The notes under the pieces: generated by a model | What the model saw: only the letters and a program-made list of their open reading frames with translations | Database searches by the model: none | Told to the model about the DNA's origin: nothing | Part shown: positions 32,740 to 43,707 of the stretch, in pieces | Numbering within the stretch: position 1 is the first letter of the stretch | How the letters are laid out: the number at the start of each line of letters is the position of its first letter | Position numbers and translations under genes: made by a program | Source: Stramonita haemastoma | Lineage: Eukaryota > Mollusca > Gastropoda > Neogastropoda > Muricidae | DNA length: 64,000 nt | Assembly: GCA_030674155.1 (NCBI GenBank) | Contig: CM060325.1 | Location: forward strand, 17,692,870-17,756,869 | Direction of reading: 5' to 3'

Positions 32740-34060
32740 TCTTTCTTAGGAGGCCAGCCATCAGATCTTTTGAGGGAGGAGGGGGATGGTGAAGTGGGAG
32801 AGGGGGGGGGGGGGGGTGTCTGGAACCTGTGACATAATATCTATTTTTTGAAGCAATCAGGACATGATATTGAAAAAACACTGAGATGGGCGCAGAATGA
32901 TCATTCTGAAGTGGTATTTGTCCTTCAAGCGTTTTATGTTATCATCTCAAAATTGTTCCTTGTTTTTCCTTTCTTTTTGTAACTTGAAGAATGCTACATT
33001 AAGTAGAACGGCTGGTGTTTTGGCATAAACCAATTCTTATTTGTCTTAAGGAATTCAGTGCTCTTGGAAAATATTCCTGTTATGGGTGTGTTCTTTCCGG
33101 AAAGTAATGAGGCTTGCTGTTTGATCAGATTTACAGATTTGACATTGCAGTATTCACACAGAGTCTGGCGACAGCTATGATATAAGACTGTGATTGTGTG
33201 GGCAATAAAGAACATCAACATGGACACACAGAGAAGGATTTGAAGGCCACATGACTTGGGGGCATTTATGGCTAAGCAGAGGCGTGGAAATCAAAGCTAG
33301 TTTATTCCTTTTTGAAAAAAAAGAACAAGAGCAAACAAAGTGTTGAAATATCCTGAGCCAAAACCGACAAGGCAAAAAATGAAGTGACATATTGAAATGC
33401 ATAGATAGTTTACAGCAGTCTAAAAGAAAGGGGAATATTTGAATGTTTCGGATAAAGGGATATTTTCGATGGATGTTTATCGTTGGATTTTTATTGATTT
33501 TTAACATCTGTTTGGAAAAAGACGTCAGTTCAGATCATGAAATATACATAGATATTTTTTGGCCCAATTGGTTTAAGCATATTTATTCTTTATAAGAAAA
33601 CGAACAACACAGCCGCAGAATAAAATAAAATGCACTGTCAAGAACGATGATAAATCTAGGGCTTTTCTTGTGCTTGAATTGTTCATTTCGTAAAAAAGAG
33701 AGAGAAAGATAACGTAGAATGGACAGCTGAAGACAAATGTTTCAAATTCATATCACAGGTTAAAAGGACGTGAAAGCTATAAAGCAGTGGTAAAAAGAAA
33801 AATTGGAGTCTTCTTAGTAACCAAAGTGGCAGACAGAGCTTATAATATCATAAAATGTTAAAGGTGTGAAAAGGTTGCCTGTGTCTGTGATTTTGATTTG
33901 CCAATTTTCTTTACGTGTTAACTTTTTTTTTTTTTTTTTTTTTTAGCTATGCTTGCTTTGCTTGTAATTCGTTACCCACATGAATTTCTCACCTTTTCTG
34001 AGACATTAAAGAGTTCGTATTCGTTATAGTGGATTTTGTGTTTGTTTTATTTGCTTTTTT
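32740..34060. other. No recognised gene
   Basis: AT-rich unique sequence; G run at 32,801-32,817 and T run at 33,925-33,944. Open frames of about 75-110 codons on the minus strand have no recognisable domain. Confidence 0.5.
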
Positions 34061-34064
34061 TTTG

Positions 34065-34470
34065 CGCTGGTCGCCCACAGCTCATGTTCGCCATCAGTGA
34101 GATCTTTGCGTATGCGACTGCTCCCGCCCCCCCCCCCTCCCGACCACGCCCCCACCACTTCGGCAGCCGCATTCCGACTTCGGGAATGGTGCCTAAACAT
34201 GACACCCCTGTGCATGCTCTTTTTAAAAAAAATGTCATCTGTTCCCACGGGCACGAAATGGCCTACTCTTCCGAGAGCGAGAACGGGTTTTTAGCGTGTG
34301 CACAACATATTCTGCTGCATTCTCGCATGGGGCCTCGGTTCATTGTCTCATCCGAAGGTTCGATTTTCCTGTCAAAGTGGGAAGAAACGACAAGGCTGGG
34401 AAACGAACCCAGAATCTCACGGTTTACTTGTTAAAAATGTGAACGTCTTAACCATCCTGCCACCTCCCAT
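34065..34470 (-). repeat. SINE variant C2, near full length
   Basis: On the minus strand: head GGTGGCAGGATGGTTAAGAC (A-box-like) and GGGTTCGTTTCCC (B-box-like). Next comes the C-type centre (complement of 'ACGAAATGGCCTACTCTTCC'), then a 3' module unlike C, ending with the complement of 'ACTTCGGGAATGGTGCCTAA' and CATCAGTGAGATCTTTGCG. The same 3' module occurs at 18,815 and 37,605. Confidence 0.85.
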
Positions 34471-34669
34471 CATATGCTGTGCTCAAGCTTTTTGGTAAAA
34501 TTGTGTGTGGGCTCAAGTGTCAGTTTATGAATATGTGATTCCCCTAATACATCCATTTCTACAGCTGTTTAAAACTTTCGCATTGTGTGATGTGGGGAGC
34601 TTTATACATAACTGTAGTGTATTTGATCTGAATACCCAATATTTTTAATATATTTTTTTGTTTGATTGT

Positions 34670-34826
34670 TTATTTATTTATTCTTTTATGTCGAGGATAA
34701 TGGAATAAGCACTCATATGCTTTTTTACATCCAGTCCCCGTGTGTATGCAGTTTTGTAAATCTTGTCATCAGTTCCCACCGGCACACAATGGCCTACTCT
34801 TAATTTACGAAATCGGAACAGGATGT
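34670..34826 (-). repeat. SINE family C, 3' half
   Basis: TATTTATTCTTTTATGTCGA, GGATAATGGAATAAGCACTC, 'CCCCGTGTGTATGCAGTTTT', CACACAATGGCCTACTCTTA and a residual CGGAACAGGAT before the match ends. Confidence 0.88.
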
Positions 34827-35260
34827 ATCGTTATTTGAACGCAAATAGACAACCAACTAACAACAAGCAATGAAGTAAGAAACGAAAGGAAACTATAATA
34901 AGGAACGTTACAAGAAAGAACAGGAAAAACTGCAAGAACAGCAATAAACAGAAAGACAGAAGGATAGGAAAAAGAAAAGCGACGAAGAATATGCAGTGGA
35001 TTAAAGAAGAAAAAAGCCCACGAAACTACATCTTTGGAGAAAAGGGGTAAATGGATAGAGAAAATAAAAAGCAAGATAAAATTCAACATACAAAAAGAGC
35101 CATAAAGCAGTTATAGCACACACAAAATGTGTAAACAACCTAAGAAGAGAAAACAGCATCTTAAGGAGATTAAATCGCCACCCTACCCTCACACCCTCAA
35201 AAAAAGATAGAGGGATGGAGAGAGAAAGTGAGAGAGAGAGAGGTGAACTTTTTTTTAGGG
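34827..35260. other. No recognised feature
   Basis: A-rich unique sequence; short GAGAGA near 35,220-35,245. Confidence 0.5.
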
Positions 35261-35264
35261 GGTG

Positions 35265-35425
35265 GTGGTGGTATTTCAAGGATAATGGAATAAGCACTCA
35301 TGCATTTTTTTTAAATCCAGTGCCGGTGTGGCAGTTTTGTAAACTTTGTCCTCTATTCCTACCAGCACACAGTGGCATACTCTTCCAAATAGTGAAAGGG
35401 GTTTAAAGATGTGCACAAGATGATG

Positions 35426-35427
<2 letters not shown>
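35265..35427 (-). repeat. SINE family C copy, ending in (GA)n
   Basis: CAAGGATAATGGAATAAGCA, GGCAGTTTTGTAAACTTTGT, CACACAGTGGCATACTCTTC and GTGCACAAGATGATGGGGA, then directly into GA repeats. In sense orientation the (CT)n sits at CTCTCCCC, with the adjacent SINE body deleted. Confidence 0.85.

Positions 35428-35511
<84 letters not shown>
35428..35511. repeat. (GA)n microsatellite
   Basis: About 41 GA units with one GGA slip, contiguous with the SINE. Confidence 0.97.
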
Positions 35512-35514
<3 letters not shown>

Positions 35515-35690
35515 GATTCAGGTTACTGCAAGATAAAGACAAGATTTCAAAAGAAATAAATCCCAAGCCAAATCAAAACAAAACAACAAAAAGACAAAAA
35601 AGAAAATCATAACACCCCCCCCCCACTTCCCCTTCTTCCTAAACAACAACAACAACACACAACCCACACTCCATCCCCCCCCACCCCCAA
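35512..35690. other. Unassigned A/C-rich spacer
   Basis: AACAACAAC and C runs near 35,615 and 35,675. Confidence 0.5.
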
Positions 35691-35694
35691 ATGA

Positions 35695-36010
35695 GCTTTA
35701 TTTCACCAGAACTCCCAAGTCAAAGCAACAGAAGCAGCCAAGCTGCTGCCTAACGATTGCAGCTTTTGCAGGGGAGAGACAGCAGACAGCGGACAGCAGA
35801 CAGCGAATAGGAATGACAACATCCTTTGTCAGTAAACAAAATCAAACGTGATGTGTTTTCCCCATCAGGGGAACAGCGAGGGGAAAAGGCAATTAAAGCT
35901 GCAGATTGCCAACCAGAGACGTCTCCGTCACCGCTGCCTTCTTCTTCCTTCCCCTCCCCTCCCCCTCTACTCTGGATTAATGAGTCTTCCCTGCATGACA
36001 AATACAATGA
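35695..36010 (+). repeat. Dispersed repeat family H, copy 2
   Basis: Nearly identical to copy 4 (45,895) over 'CTTTTGCAGGGGAGAGACAG', AATGACAACATCCTTTGTCA, GTAAACAAAATCAAACGTGA, 'GAACAGCGAGGGGAAAAGGC' and TGAGTCTTCCCTGCA. Forms a subfamily with copy 4. Confidence 0.88.
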
Positions 36011-36650
36011 GGCTTTTTGTTTTCTGTTTGGGTTTGGTCAGTCATGGTGGTGTTGGTGATGATGTGGTGGCTGTGACAATGGTTGGTTTGGTTTGGGTTG
36101 GGTATTTTTTCTACTTTTGTTTTGAAAGTTTGCGTTAAAAGTCATAAGACCACTTTATGATTATGATGATAAAATATCAATTTGTTGCTAAGCACAGACA
36201 AGAAAACAAGTGAAGTATGCTGGTATGATAGCAAAAAACTAAAGCAGTCAAAAGAGAAAACGGGACTAGAAGATTAATGATCTGTGACAAAAAGTACTTT
36301 AAACTGTTAAGAACGACAACAACAAAAAAAGAAAAAAAGGTTAGAAAACTTTACACCTATCCCAGGTAAACAACAAACAACAACATAAAGCCCCCAAAAC
36401 CTCACATGATTATAAAACAATGAAAGAAAGATCAGAACAGAACTTTGATAATGATCTATGACAAAAAAGACTAAAGTGGTACCAGCAATGAAAAAACTGC
36501 ACAGACCACATTAAGTGAAAGAACTTAACTTGTCTCACTTCCTCTCTTTTGCAGAGAAAAAAACCCCATACCATCTCATGATCTCACCTACAAACATTTA
36601 TAGGAGCTGAAAGACACACACGAAAACAAACATAGGAACAAACACTGAAA
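36011..36650. other. No recognised feature
   Basis: AT-rich unique sequence; two loosely similar TGATCTGTGACAAAAAG stretches at 36,278 and 36,450. Confidence 0.5.
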
Positions 36651-36657
36651 AGTTATA

Positions 36658-36997
36658 AAAAAAAAAAAAAAAAAAAATAATAATAATAATAACTGTCCTA
36701 TGACCTATGTGGTCCTAGGGGAGCAAGGCATCAGAGACCTCAGCTTCTTCAGGGGTGAGAATATCGAGGGCAGTACCCATCCCCTCTCCCTCAGTACCCA
36801 TCTCCTCTCCCTCGCAGCTTTACCTTCACTGACCCTAAAAGAGGGCAGGTACCCATTTACAGCTAGGTGAACAGGGAGACTGTGTTGAAGCAAAGACGTG
36901 TGGGGAACATCACTCACTCACTCGGTAACCAGGCTGATTAATCTTGGCTTGGGGGAATCGAGAGCCTTCTAACCACTGAGCTATTCCATCCCCAAAC
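36658..36997 (-). repeat. SINE family B, copy 4
   Basis: On the minus strand the head GGAATAGCTCAGTGGTTAGA is a clear A box. It is followed by CGATTCCCCCAAGCCAAGAT, GTTACC, the AGGTAAAGC block and 'ACCACATAGGTCATAGGACA'. The 3' end joins TTATTATTATTATT and a T run (plus-strand A run at 36,658-36,677). Confidence 0.88.
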
Positions 36998-37054
36998 ACT
37001 GAAAGACACACATAAAAAATTGTATATGATAAGATTAAGTAAAACAAATGAAAG

Positions 37055-37385
37055 GCATGTTTCCCTAAGTCCATCATTTATGCCCCAACTCACGTCACTG
37101 CGCCAGAAGCAAGCCTGTGTCTAGCCAATGCTGCTTTTGCAGCCCACGAATACGAATGACAAAATCCCTGGTCAGTAAACAAATTCAGATTTGATTTGCC
37201 CTCCCAGGGGAGAAGGAAAAACACAATGAAAGCCTTGGATAGCTTGCAGGATGTGCTTTCTTTGTGGCCCTTTCCTTGCAAAGATTAATGGCAAACTGCT
37301 GGCGACAAAGAGGATTTTTGGACCCTCGTTTAATCGACCAAGCAGAGGGCTAATTTCAATTCTCTCTTTATCGATTGTTAAATAA
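37055..37385 (+). repeat. Dispersed repeat family H, copy 3
   Basis: 'GCGCCAGAAGCAAGCCTGTG', TGCTGCTTTTGCAGCC, GAATACGAATGACAAAATCC and GTCAGTAAACAAATTCAGAT, then 'GATTAATGGCAAACTGCTGG' and AGCAGAGGGCTAATTTCAAT. The 3' block is shared with copy 5. Confidence 0.85.
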
Positions 37386-37539
37386 TGCTGTTGCCTTTTC
37401 TTTGTGGAGACATGTCTTCTCTTTTTCCTGTACACCCCTGTTCATTCTTTCTGTTCTTTTGCCTTTTTCAAACACGCTTTTCTCTTATTTCCTTTTTTTT
37501 GTTTACTTCTTTGTTATTTTGTGGTGTTTGTCGTTGTGT

Positions 37540-37541
37540 GT

Positions 37542-37575
<34 letters not shown>

Positions 37576-37592
37576 GTGGTGTGTGTGTGTAT
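37540..37592. repeat. (GT)n microsatellite
   Basis: About 20 GT units with GTTGTGG and similar slips. Confidence 0.93.
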
Positions 37593-37604
37593 TGTCCTTG
37601 GTTA

Positions 37605-37700
37605 CAGCTTCAGATTCACCATTGGTGAGATTTTGCCGTTGTTACCCTCCATTTAGAAAGCATCATTCCAACTTCGGGATGTTTGTTGTTTAAAATAAAT
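37605..37700 (-). repeat. SINE C2 3' module fragment
   Basis: 'CACCATTGGTGAGATTTTGC' and CATTCCAACTTCGGGATG match the distal module of C2 at 34,085-34,190. Confidence 0.6.
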
Positions 37701-37808
37701 GACTTTTTAAGGGGCATTGTTCTTGCAGTCTTATAACATGTTTTTGCAACTGACAGTTGGTCTATTGTTTTCATTTTGTATATTTGTCTGTCTGTCTGTA
37801 TCCCTGCC

Positions 37809-37813
37809 CTCTC

Positions 37814-37888
<75 letters not shown>
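37809..37888. repeat. (CT)n microsatellite
   Basis: About 38 CT units with TTC slips, preceded by TCTG units. Confidence 0.96.
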
Positions 37889-37894
<6 letters not shown>

Positions 37895-38640
37895 GTCAGC
37901 ATATGCACATTGTTTCTGTTTTTCCCACCCAAATTAACTTGTCAGTCTGTATACACCCATATGTTTCACTGTGTTCTTATATTTTTGTTTGTTTTATTTT
38001 CTATTGTTCTATTTTTACTGGTTTGTTTGACTCCTTAGTTTCTTTTGTACGTGTGCTGTACCGTCTGGTCATAATGTTATGGTGGGAGGCTCTCATGCTG
38101 CCATTCCTTGATTTCTCCATACATAACAACATCAAGACCCTGTCGTCCTGAAATTCCAGGCTCAGTTGTCTACAAACAGCTATCTCTGCTAGACTGTTGG
38201 TACTAATCTCATATTACACAGGACAGCACCTTCCTACTACTGTATGGCAGAACCAGACAGAGCTGTGTCAGGTATAGTAAAGTGGGGATTGTTTTCAATC
38301 CACGTCTAACATATTCTCAGCCTACTCATTTGATTTTGGGCTTTGTCAACCTCAGCCAGGGATTAGAAAATTCTACTCTATGAGGATAACTTCAACTGAT
38401 ACTAATTCATTGTTTAGTTGTTGTTGTTTTTTTTATTGAACTATTTTTGTCTATTTTATATTATACAAGATAATATGTAGACAAATCTGCTTGATAAGTA
38501 TGCATTCAGAAAACAAACGCTTTTTTTGGAAATGGATACATAAATGTTTCTTTGTACTGAACAGGCATGATAGCAATTCACTTTTTTATGTAGGATACAT
38601 TCAACTGGCAATTATAGATCTGTAATCATTTAGCCACGGT
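37889..38640. other. No recognised feature
   Basis: Unique sequence, T-rich near 38,420. No supported gene. Confidence 0.5.
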
Positions 38641-38649
38641 TTCAATAAA

Positions 38650-39545
38650 GGCACCAACTTTTCTTTTTATATAGTTAAAGTACATAAAAAAGACTACAAA
38701 GAAGAAAAAAATCGGAAATATAATCAGAAAATACTGACATTGGCTAACAGCTTTTGTGATGAAAAAAGGGGGAAAATATTCAGAAAATTCAGTTAAGAGC
38801 AGAGACAGAAACACACACACAAAGTCAAAGAAAGAAGAAAAGAAAATGCCAGACAGAAAAAAATTGTCTCTGCTAGCATAGGCCAAAGCAACTTTGCCCA
38901 TTCCAGCCACAAAAACACATGCTCCAGAGAGAGGGGAAGAGTGGTCTTATTGGGTGACGTCTGTCTTTTATTGATCCAGTCAGTCTGCTGGGATAACTCA
39001 CGTCAAACACTACCGCCACTTGTCCAGAGTTGTCGTGACTGGCATGCAAATCATTAGAGTTACCGGTCGTCAACTTGTCCCAAACATCAAACGCTGCTGT
39101 CTCTTGTGTCCTAATTTCGTGTCCTTGGTGCAAATTCGGTTCTCTTTTGTGTGGCTAAATTTCGGTCTCTGGTCTGTCTTCCTTGTGTGTTTTCGGCTGT
39201 CGTTCTTTGTGTAGCTAAATTTCGGCTGTCTGTCTTCCTTGTGTGGCTAAATTTCGGCTGTTGTCTTCCTTGTGTGGCTAAATTTCGGCTGTCTGTCTTC
39301 CTTTGTGTGGGTAAATTTCGGCTGTCTGTCTTCCTTTGTGTGGCTAAATTTCGGCTGTCTTTTGTTCTTCCTTTGTGTGGCTAAATTTCGGCTGTCTGTC
39401 TTCCTTTGTGTGGCTGTTCAAACTGATGGGCGGGGTACTTTTCCAGGAAAATGTTTTGTCCTGTTTTTGCCCCATGTATTTTATATTGTCTTGTGTTTTA
39501 ATGAACATTTGTATTCTCCTCACCCCCACTTCACTAGAAGGTTAA
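38650..39545 (+). repeat. Dispersed element family G, copy 1, with VNTR
   Basis: A-rich 5' region; a 122-bp core at 38,941-39,062 with 'GGTCTTATTGGGTGACGTCT', 'CAAACACTACCGCCACTTGT' and GGCATGCAAATCATTAGAGT; a tandem array at 39,145-39,417 of about eight units of 32-34 bp ('TTTGTGTGGCTAAATTTCGG' plus CTGTCTGTCTTCC); and a 3' block ACTTTTCCAGGAAAATG and GTATTCTCCTCACCCC shared with copy 3. An open frame across the array arises because 33 is a multiple of three. Confidence 0.88.
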
Positions 39546-39880
39546 GTAAAACAAAGAATAAAGCTATCTTTAACTGATCTTGTCCATCTACTTGATTTGG
39601 GTAGTAAAGGTGAAAATCGGTTTGAGAAAAAAGATGTTAATGAGATATAATCATTAAAAAAAATACACATTTCATTAGAGTAAAACATATGAGGTTTTGT
39701 TCAGATTATTTGAAAATTAAGCACAGATCACACAATAATCTGTTTGCCGTTATTCAGGCCTTGATCATATTTTATTACAGGACTAAGTCATCACTCCTCA
39801 AGTTTCTCATCTTTTGATTTAAACAAAAGTTTATTGAATAAAGGAGGCATCACAAAAATACAAAAGTTGCCATCCTTTTG
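39546..39880. other. No recognised feature
   Basis: AT-rich unique sequence. Confidence 0.5.
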
Positions 39881-39884
39881 CATT

Positions 39885-40110
39885 CTATTCTCTTTGAAAA
39901 TATTGTTGGAGCCAGTGAGTCTTACCAGAAAATGACTTTGCTCCAGGACATATGGAAAGTTTTTTGAATTCTGTGCACAAGTGTCTGGATGCCAGGAGAT
40001 AGCCCTGTCATTCAGAACAGCTTTAAATTTTATCTGGGACTGTAAACTTGTCTGCTGTGTGTTGGCAGAAACGGATTCAAGTACTGAATAACTGTCTCCC
40101 ATGTAGATAA
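39885..40110 (+). repeat. Dispersed repeat family I, copy 1 (diverged)
   Basis: AAATGACTTTGCTCCAGGAC, GAATTCTGTG, AGAACAGCTTTAAATTT, GGGACTGTAAACTTGTCTGC and GTGTGTTGGCAGAAACGG fit the order seen in family I. Family consensus landmarks: GATTCTGTCAGCGATGTTACC-like, 'AAAAAGCCATGTCGCTCAAG', ACAGCCTTTAATGACGCC, GTGTTGGCAGAAACAGAACC, CCGATAGGGATCAATCCTGT. Confidence 0.7.
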
Positions 40111-40389
40111 GTGAAATCTTCTTTGCTTGAGAAGGATTTAAAGCTGCTTTAAGTGATTGTCTCTTTTGTTTTTATGTGGAAATTGTACTTTGGTAGAATT
40201 ATCTCTGTCCCATTCCTTTCCCTTTCAATCTCTCTTCCCAAGCCATTTCCAAATTTGTTATGTCGCACCCCAAGGGTCAAAAGTCCAAAGGGAGCCCATC
40301 AATATCAGGACACCATGGAGCCACCAGCCAGAGGGGCCTTACATCGCTACTGGGTCATTTTGGTGGTGTTCTGTGGTGCCTGATCTGAG
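40111..40389. other. No recognised feature
   Basis: Unique sequence with CCAAGGGTCAAAAGTCCAAAG. Possibly a decayed element; not identified. Confidence 0.4.
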
Positions 40390-40920
40390 TAACAATGCAG
40401 GACACCACCTACTAGCCACCCACTAACAACAGTATTAGCTCAGTCGCGGAGCCTAGACTGAGTGGGTCACCCACCTGAGGTGGCGACCAGCACATCGTCC
40501 CTCCAACGACCTTCTGCCATGAACTGGTGCCACCGAATCAGAGACAATTCTTTTTATTCCATGATGATCAGTGATGATGAGGATGATGAAATGATGCTGC
40601 TGTGCAAGTGCAGATGCTTTGAGACTACTTGACAAACTTGTACTCTAGGCTCCCTATCATAACGTATCCCTGCATCAATAGGCCCAACACACACCTGCGA
40701 TGTTGGTCAGGTAATTTGAGCAACACTCTCAAAATCGCATCCGTATAGTGAATGAAGCTCGACTGCAGGGTCCATAGGCCTCCAAATAAGTTCAGAGCAT
40801 ACGCACTCTAGGCAGGAGCAGGCCTGCTCCGATAAAATTTGTATGACTCTTGGGAATTAAACCTGTAACCTTCCAGTCTATAACCTAAGGCGCTAACCAC
40901 TGTGCCCAGGTGGCTGGTCT
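40390..40920 (-). repeat. SINE-like family J, single copy
   Basis: On the minus strand it opens with CTGGGCACAGTGGTTAGCGC (A-box-like) and GGTTACAGGTTTAATTCCC (B-box-like), then CATACAAATTTTATCGGAGC and 'AGGCCTGCTCCTGCCTAGAG'. No second copy is in the window, so the 3' end is not defined. Confidence 0.6.
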
Positions 40921-41345
40921 CCCATCTGTTAAATCTCATGGGTGTTAGTAGAAAATAGAATAGAGCAAAAACATTGTATGTTGTCAGTTTTTCTTGACAA
41001 GCTCAAATCTTTCTTTTCCTTGTAAATCACGAATATTTCTGAGAGCTTTTATTTGTACAAGTATTTCATTCCTACGTCCCTTTTCCCTTACTTTTTCTAT
41101 CATGCTTCCCTGGCTGTCATTTTTATGCACAAAGAAGCCGATCAGGATACAATTCCTTCCGACTTTGTCTGCCTATATTAAAAAAGAGAGTTTTCTTACC
41201 TGTATGGGTTTTTCACCAGCGTCCTCTCTTTTTGTATCTGTATATTAAAAAAAGGCATTTTGCGTCCTTTACTTTTTTTTACCAATAGCACTGTTGCCAC
41301 AGAGCCTTCTGTATTTCAGCCGCATTCAGACGGTCTTATATATAC
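40921..41345. other. No recognised feature
   Basis: T-rich unique sequence without a supported gene. Confidence 0.5.
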
Positions 41346-41349
41346 AAAA

Positions 41350-41640
41350 CTGAGAAATGCATTTCCACACAACTTGAAATGAAAAGGTCATCTGATTTTG
41401 TTCAGCAATGTTGCCTGTTTCATGGACAGAAGTCTGTGTCATCCAGTACAAGCTTTGAGTTATGCGTGGGAATGTAAGCTTGTCTTATGTGTATTGGCAG
41501 AAACAGAACTATGTTCCACTGAATCCAATCTCCCACAAATCAATCTCATTCTGCTTACTGGTCGTGCGTTTGGTCGTGTCTGCTAGATCGTCTGTCCTGT
41601 TTTATATGAAGATTGGCGTCTTTTTTGTCATCTTTTACGC
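41350..41640 (+). repeat. Dispersed repeat family I, copy 2
   Basis: GTCATCTGATTTTGTTCAGC, AATGTTGCC, 'GTGTATTGGCAGAAACAGAA', CTATGTTC, AATCAATCTCATTCTG and GTCTGTCCTGTTTTATATG match family I in order. Stop codons interrupt every frame. Confidence 0.78.
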
Positions 41641-41694
41641 ACTGTTCCTGTTATTTGCTGTTTTCTTTCATTCTTTCAGTTCTTGCTTTTGCAT

Positions 41695-41950
41695 CCTTTG
41701 GGTGAGACTATAAACCAGGCCCCGAGTGTGAAAAGCAGCAGAACATCTTGCGCACACGTTAAATCCTGTTCCACTTTTTGTAAGCGTAGGCCATAGTCTG
41801 CCTGTGGGGAGAGATGACAAGATTTACAAAACTGCATACACACGGGGACTGGATGTAAAAATGCACATGAGTGCTTATTCCATTATTCTCCCTATAAAAG
41901 AATAAATAAATGAATATATGAATAGATAAATAAATAAAAATAAATAAATT
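41695..41950 (+). repeat. SINE family C copy, 5'-truncated
   Basis: GAGACTATAAACCAGGCCCC, AACATCTTGCGCACACGTTA, 'AAATCCTGTTCCACTTTTTG', 'CTGCATACACACGGGGACTG' and TTATTCCATTATTCTCC, ending in a long AAATAAATAAAT-type tail. Confidence 0.9.
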
Positions 41951-42435
41951 GCATGAAAAAGGGTAAAGGAGGATGACAGTTTTTTTCTTTTGTTATTATA
42001 ATGATAACAACAACAAGAAAGTCTATCTTAAGATGTAATCGTATACTTATTGCCTTTATACTCAGAAGCTCTGAAAGTCTGGTGGAAATAATTCTGGTCT
42101 AAGATACAAGTTTTCGTAGGTGTAGGCTGCCATTTAATTGATATGGATTTCAGCACTGCTGCCTGCTAAATCATTCTAATTTTTTATGCCACTCTTTTGT
42201 TCATATATCTGTCAACACTTAGTATTTCAAAATGTTTACATTGTAACTTTGAACAAAATTCAGTGAAGGGAATGGAATACATGTAGCATAGGAAAAAACC
42301 ATCAAGATCTGGAAAGGAAAATAGCCATTGACATGAGAAAAGAAAAGATGTATCAAAAAGATCTTTAGGACAAAAGAACAGAGTATAAAACCATTTCAAA
42401 AGAAAGGGGAAAAAACTTGTTGAGATAGAAATGAA
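41951..42435. other. No recognised feature
   Basis: AT-rich unique sequence; A-rich from 42,290. Confidence 0.5.
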
Positions 42436-42439
42436 ATAA

Positions 42440-42785
42440 AGGAAAGAAAACAAATCAGAAAAGAAAATGCCGAAAACAAAAAGTTTTCCCTGCCACCGGA
42501 GAATTCAGTTACTCCCTTACAGACAAACCCCCATACTCAAACAGACAGGAAGTGTGGTCTTATTGGGTGACGTCTGTCTTTTATTGATCCAGTCAGTCTG
42601 CTGGGATAACTCACGTCAAACACTACCGCCACTTGTCCAGAGTTGTCGTGACTGGCATGCAAATCATTAGAGTTATGGATCCTGCCAATAATCTTCTGTC
42701 TGTTTCTCCTTGCTAGCAGGTCTTTGTGTGGCTTGATTTCGGCTGTCTGGGGTTGTTTGTATAGGCGGAAACTACTAGGAAGCTT
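42440..42785 (+). repeat. Dispersed element family G, copy 2
   Basis: The core at 42,554-42,675 is, by eye, identical over 122 bp to copy 1. Only one VNTR-type unit follows (TTTGTGTGGCTTGATTTCGG at 42,722) and no array. The 5' region starts AAAATGCCGAAAACAAAAAG. Confidence 0.88.
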
Positions 42786-43010
42786 TTTGAAAAGTGTTTT
42801 TCAAGGAAGATTAACAGTAGTGTTTTTTGGTCAACTGGAAACTCTTAACATCAAAATCATCCAAACCAGTTTCAAAACTCACAGCAAAGAAAGCACAAAA
42901 AAATCGTTTAGCTATTGATGAATATGCCATTAAATTATGAGTATCAGTAGATTATAGTGATATTACATGGAGACTATACACAATACATTAACCAGGATTT
43001 CTTTAAAAAG
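42786..43010. other. No recognised feature
   Basis: AT-rich unique sequence. Confidence 0.5.
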
Positions 43011-43014
43011 AAAA

Positions 43015-43325
43015 GCTTTGCAAAGTCACTAGTCTTTCAGATGAGATGATGAACGGAGGTACCCTGTGTTACTCATCATTATTTAGCGCACACAAAATAA
43101 CCCACGGCAACAAAAGGCTTGTCCCTGGCAAAATTCTGTAGAAAAAAGCCACTCTGATAGGGAAATCAGTACAGTTGCAGACAGGAAAAAGAAAAAATGG
43201 CTGGCGCTGCACTTGTGGCCACGCGTTCTCCCCAGGGAGAGCAGTCCAAATTTCACCACGCAGAGAACTCTGCTGTGATATAAAGTGGTATAAAAAAATA
43301 AAGAAAATAAAGAAGTACATAAAAG
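43015..43325 (+). repeat. SINE family K, copy 3, headless
   Basis: 'AGTCTTTCAGATGAGATGAT', ACTCATCATTATTTAGCGCA, AAATAACCCACGGCAACAAA, 'GGCAAAATTCTGTAGAAAAA', GCCACTCTGATAGGGAAATC, GGCTGGCGCTGCACTTGTGG, 'ACGCGTTCTCCCCAGGGAGA' and AAAGTGGTATAAAAAAATAA. The tRNA head is missing. Confidence 0.9.
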
Positions 43326-43349
43326 TGTTGTACAGTGTGTGTAACTAAC

Positions 43350-43625
43350 TCTTAACACAAAAACAAAGGCTGGCCACGGAACCTCCCATTTCCTATCAGT
43401 CCAGGACTCGGGAAACTGTCTTCAGCCAGCAAATCTTTGGTGGAAATGGCTTTGCATGGAGGACACAGAGAAAAGTCATTTGATTCTGTCAGCGATGTTG
43501 CCACTAAGAGGGCAAAGCCAGACTGCCCAGAACAGCCTTCAAGTACGTTTCGAAATGGGAACACTATTTTGACTGTGCTGGCAGAATCACCATTATTCTT
43601 TCTTTCTCCGAAAAGATTTTAAGGA
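43350..43625 (+). repeat. Dispersed repeat family I, copy 3
   Basis: GGAAATGGCTTTGCATGGAG, GACACAGAG, AGTCATTTGATTCTGTCAGC, GATGTTGCC, CCAGAACAGCCTTC and TGTGCTGGCAGAATCACC. The 5' part (CCCATTTCCTATCAGTCCAG) matches copy 5 at 52,140. Confidence 0.8.
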
Positions 43626-43707
43626 TACTACAGTGTTTGAAAAAAGTTTTATTTGAATTTTGCTTCATTCACATCTGGAGATATGTTTGCTGCAAACTGA
43701 GGCCAGG

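Noticed and set aside
33175..33507. 110-codon minus-strand frame as a gene
   Set aside because: No domain, AT-rich composition like the surrounding non-coding DNA, no splice or promoter support.
38941..39062. ATGCAAAT octamer in the family G core as an Oct-type binding site
   Set aside because: One 8-bp match inside a repeat is weak evidence; copy 4 has ATGCCAAT.
39151..39577. Repetitive peptide (WLNFGCLSSF-like) encoded by the family G array
   Set aside because: The unit is 33 bp, so any stop-free unit stays open. Copies 2 and 4 lack it and some units have indels that shift the frame.
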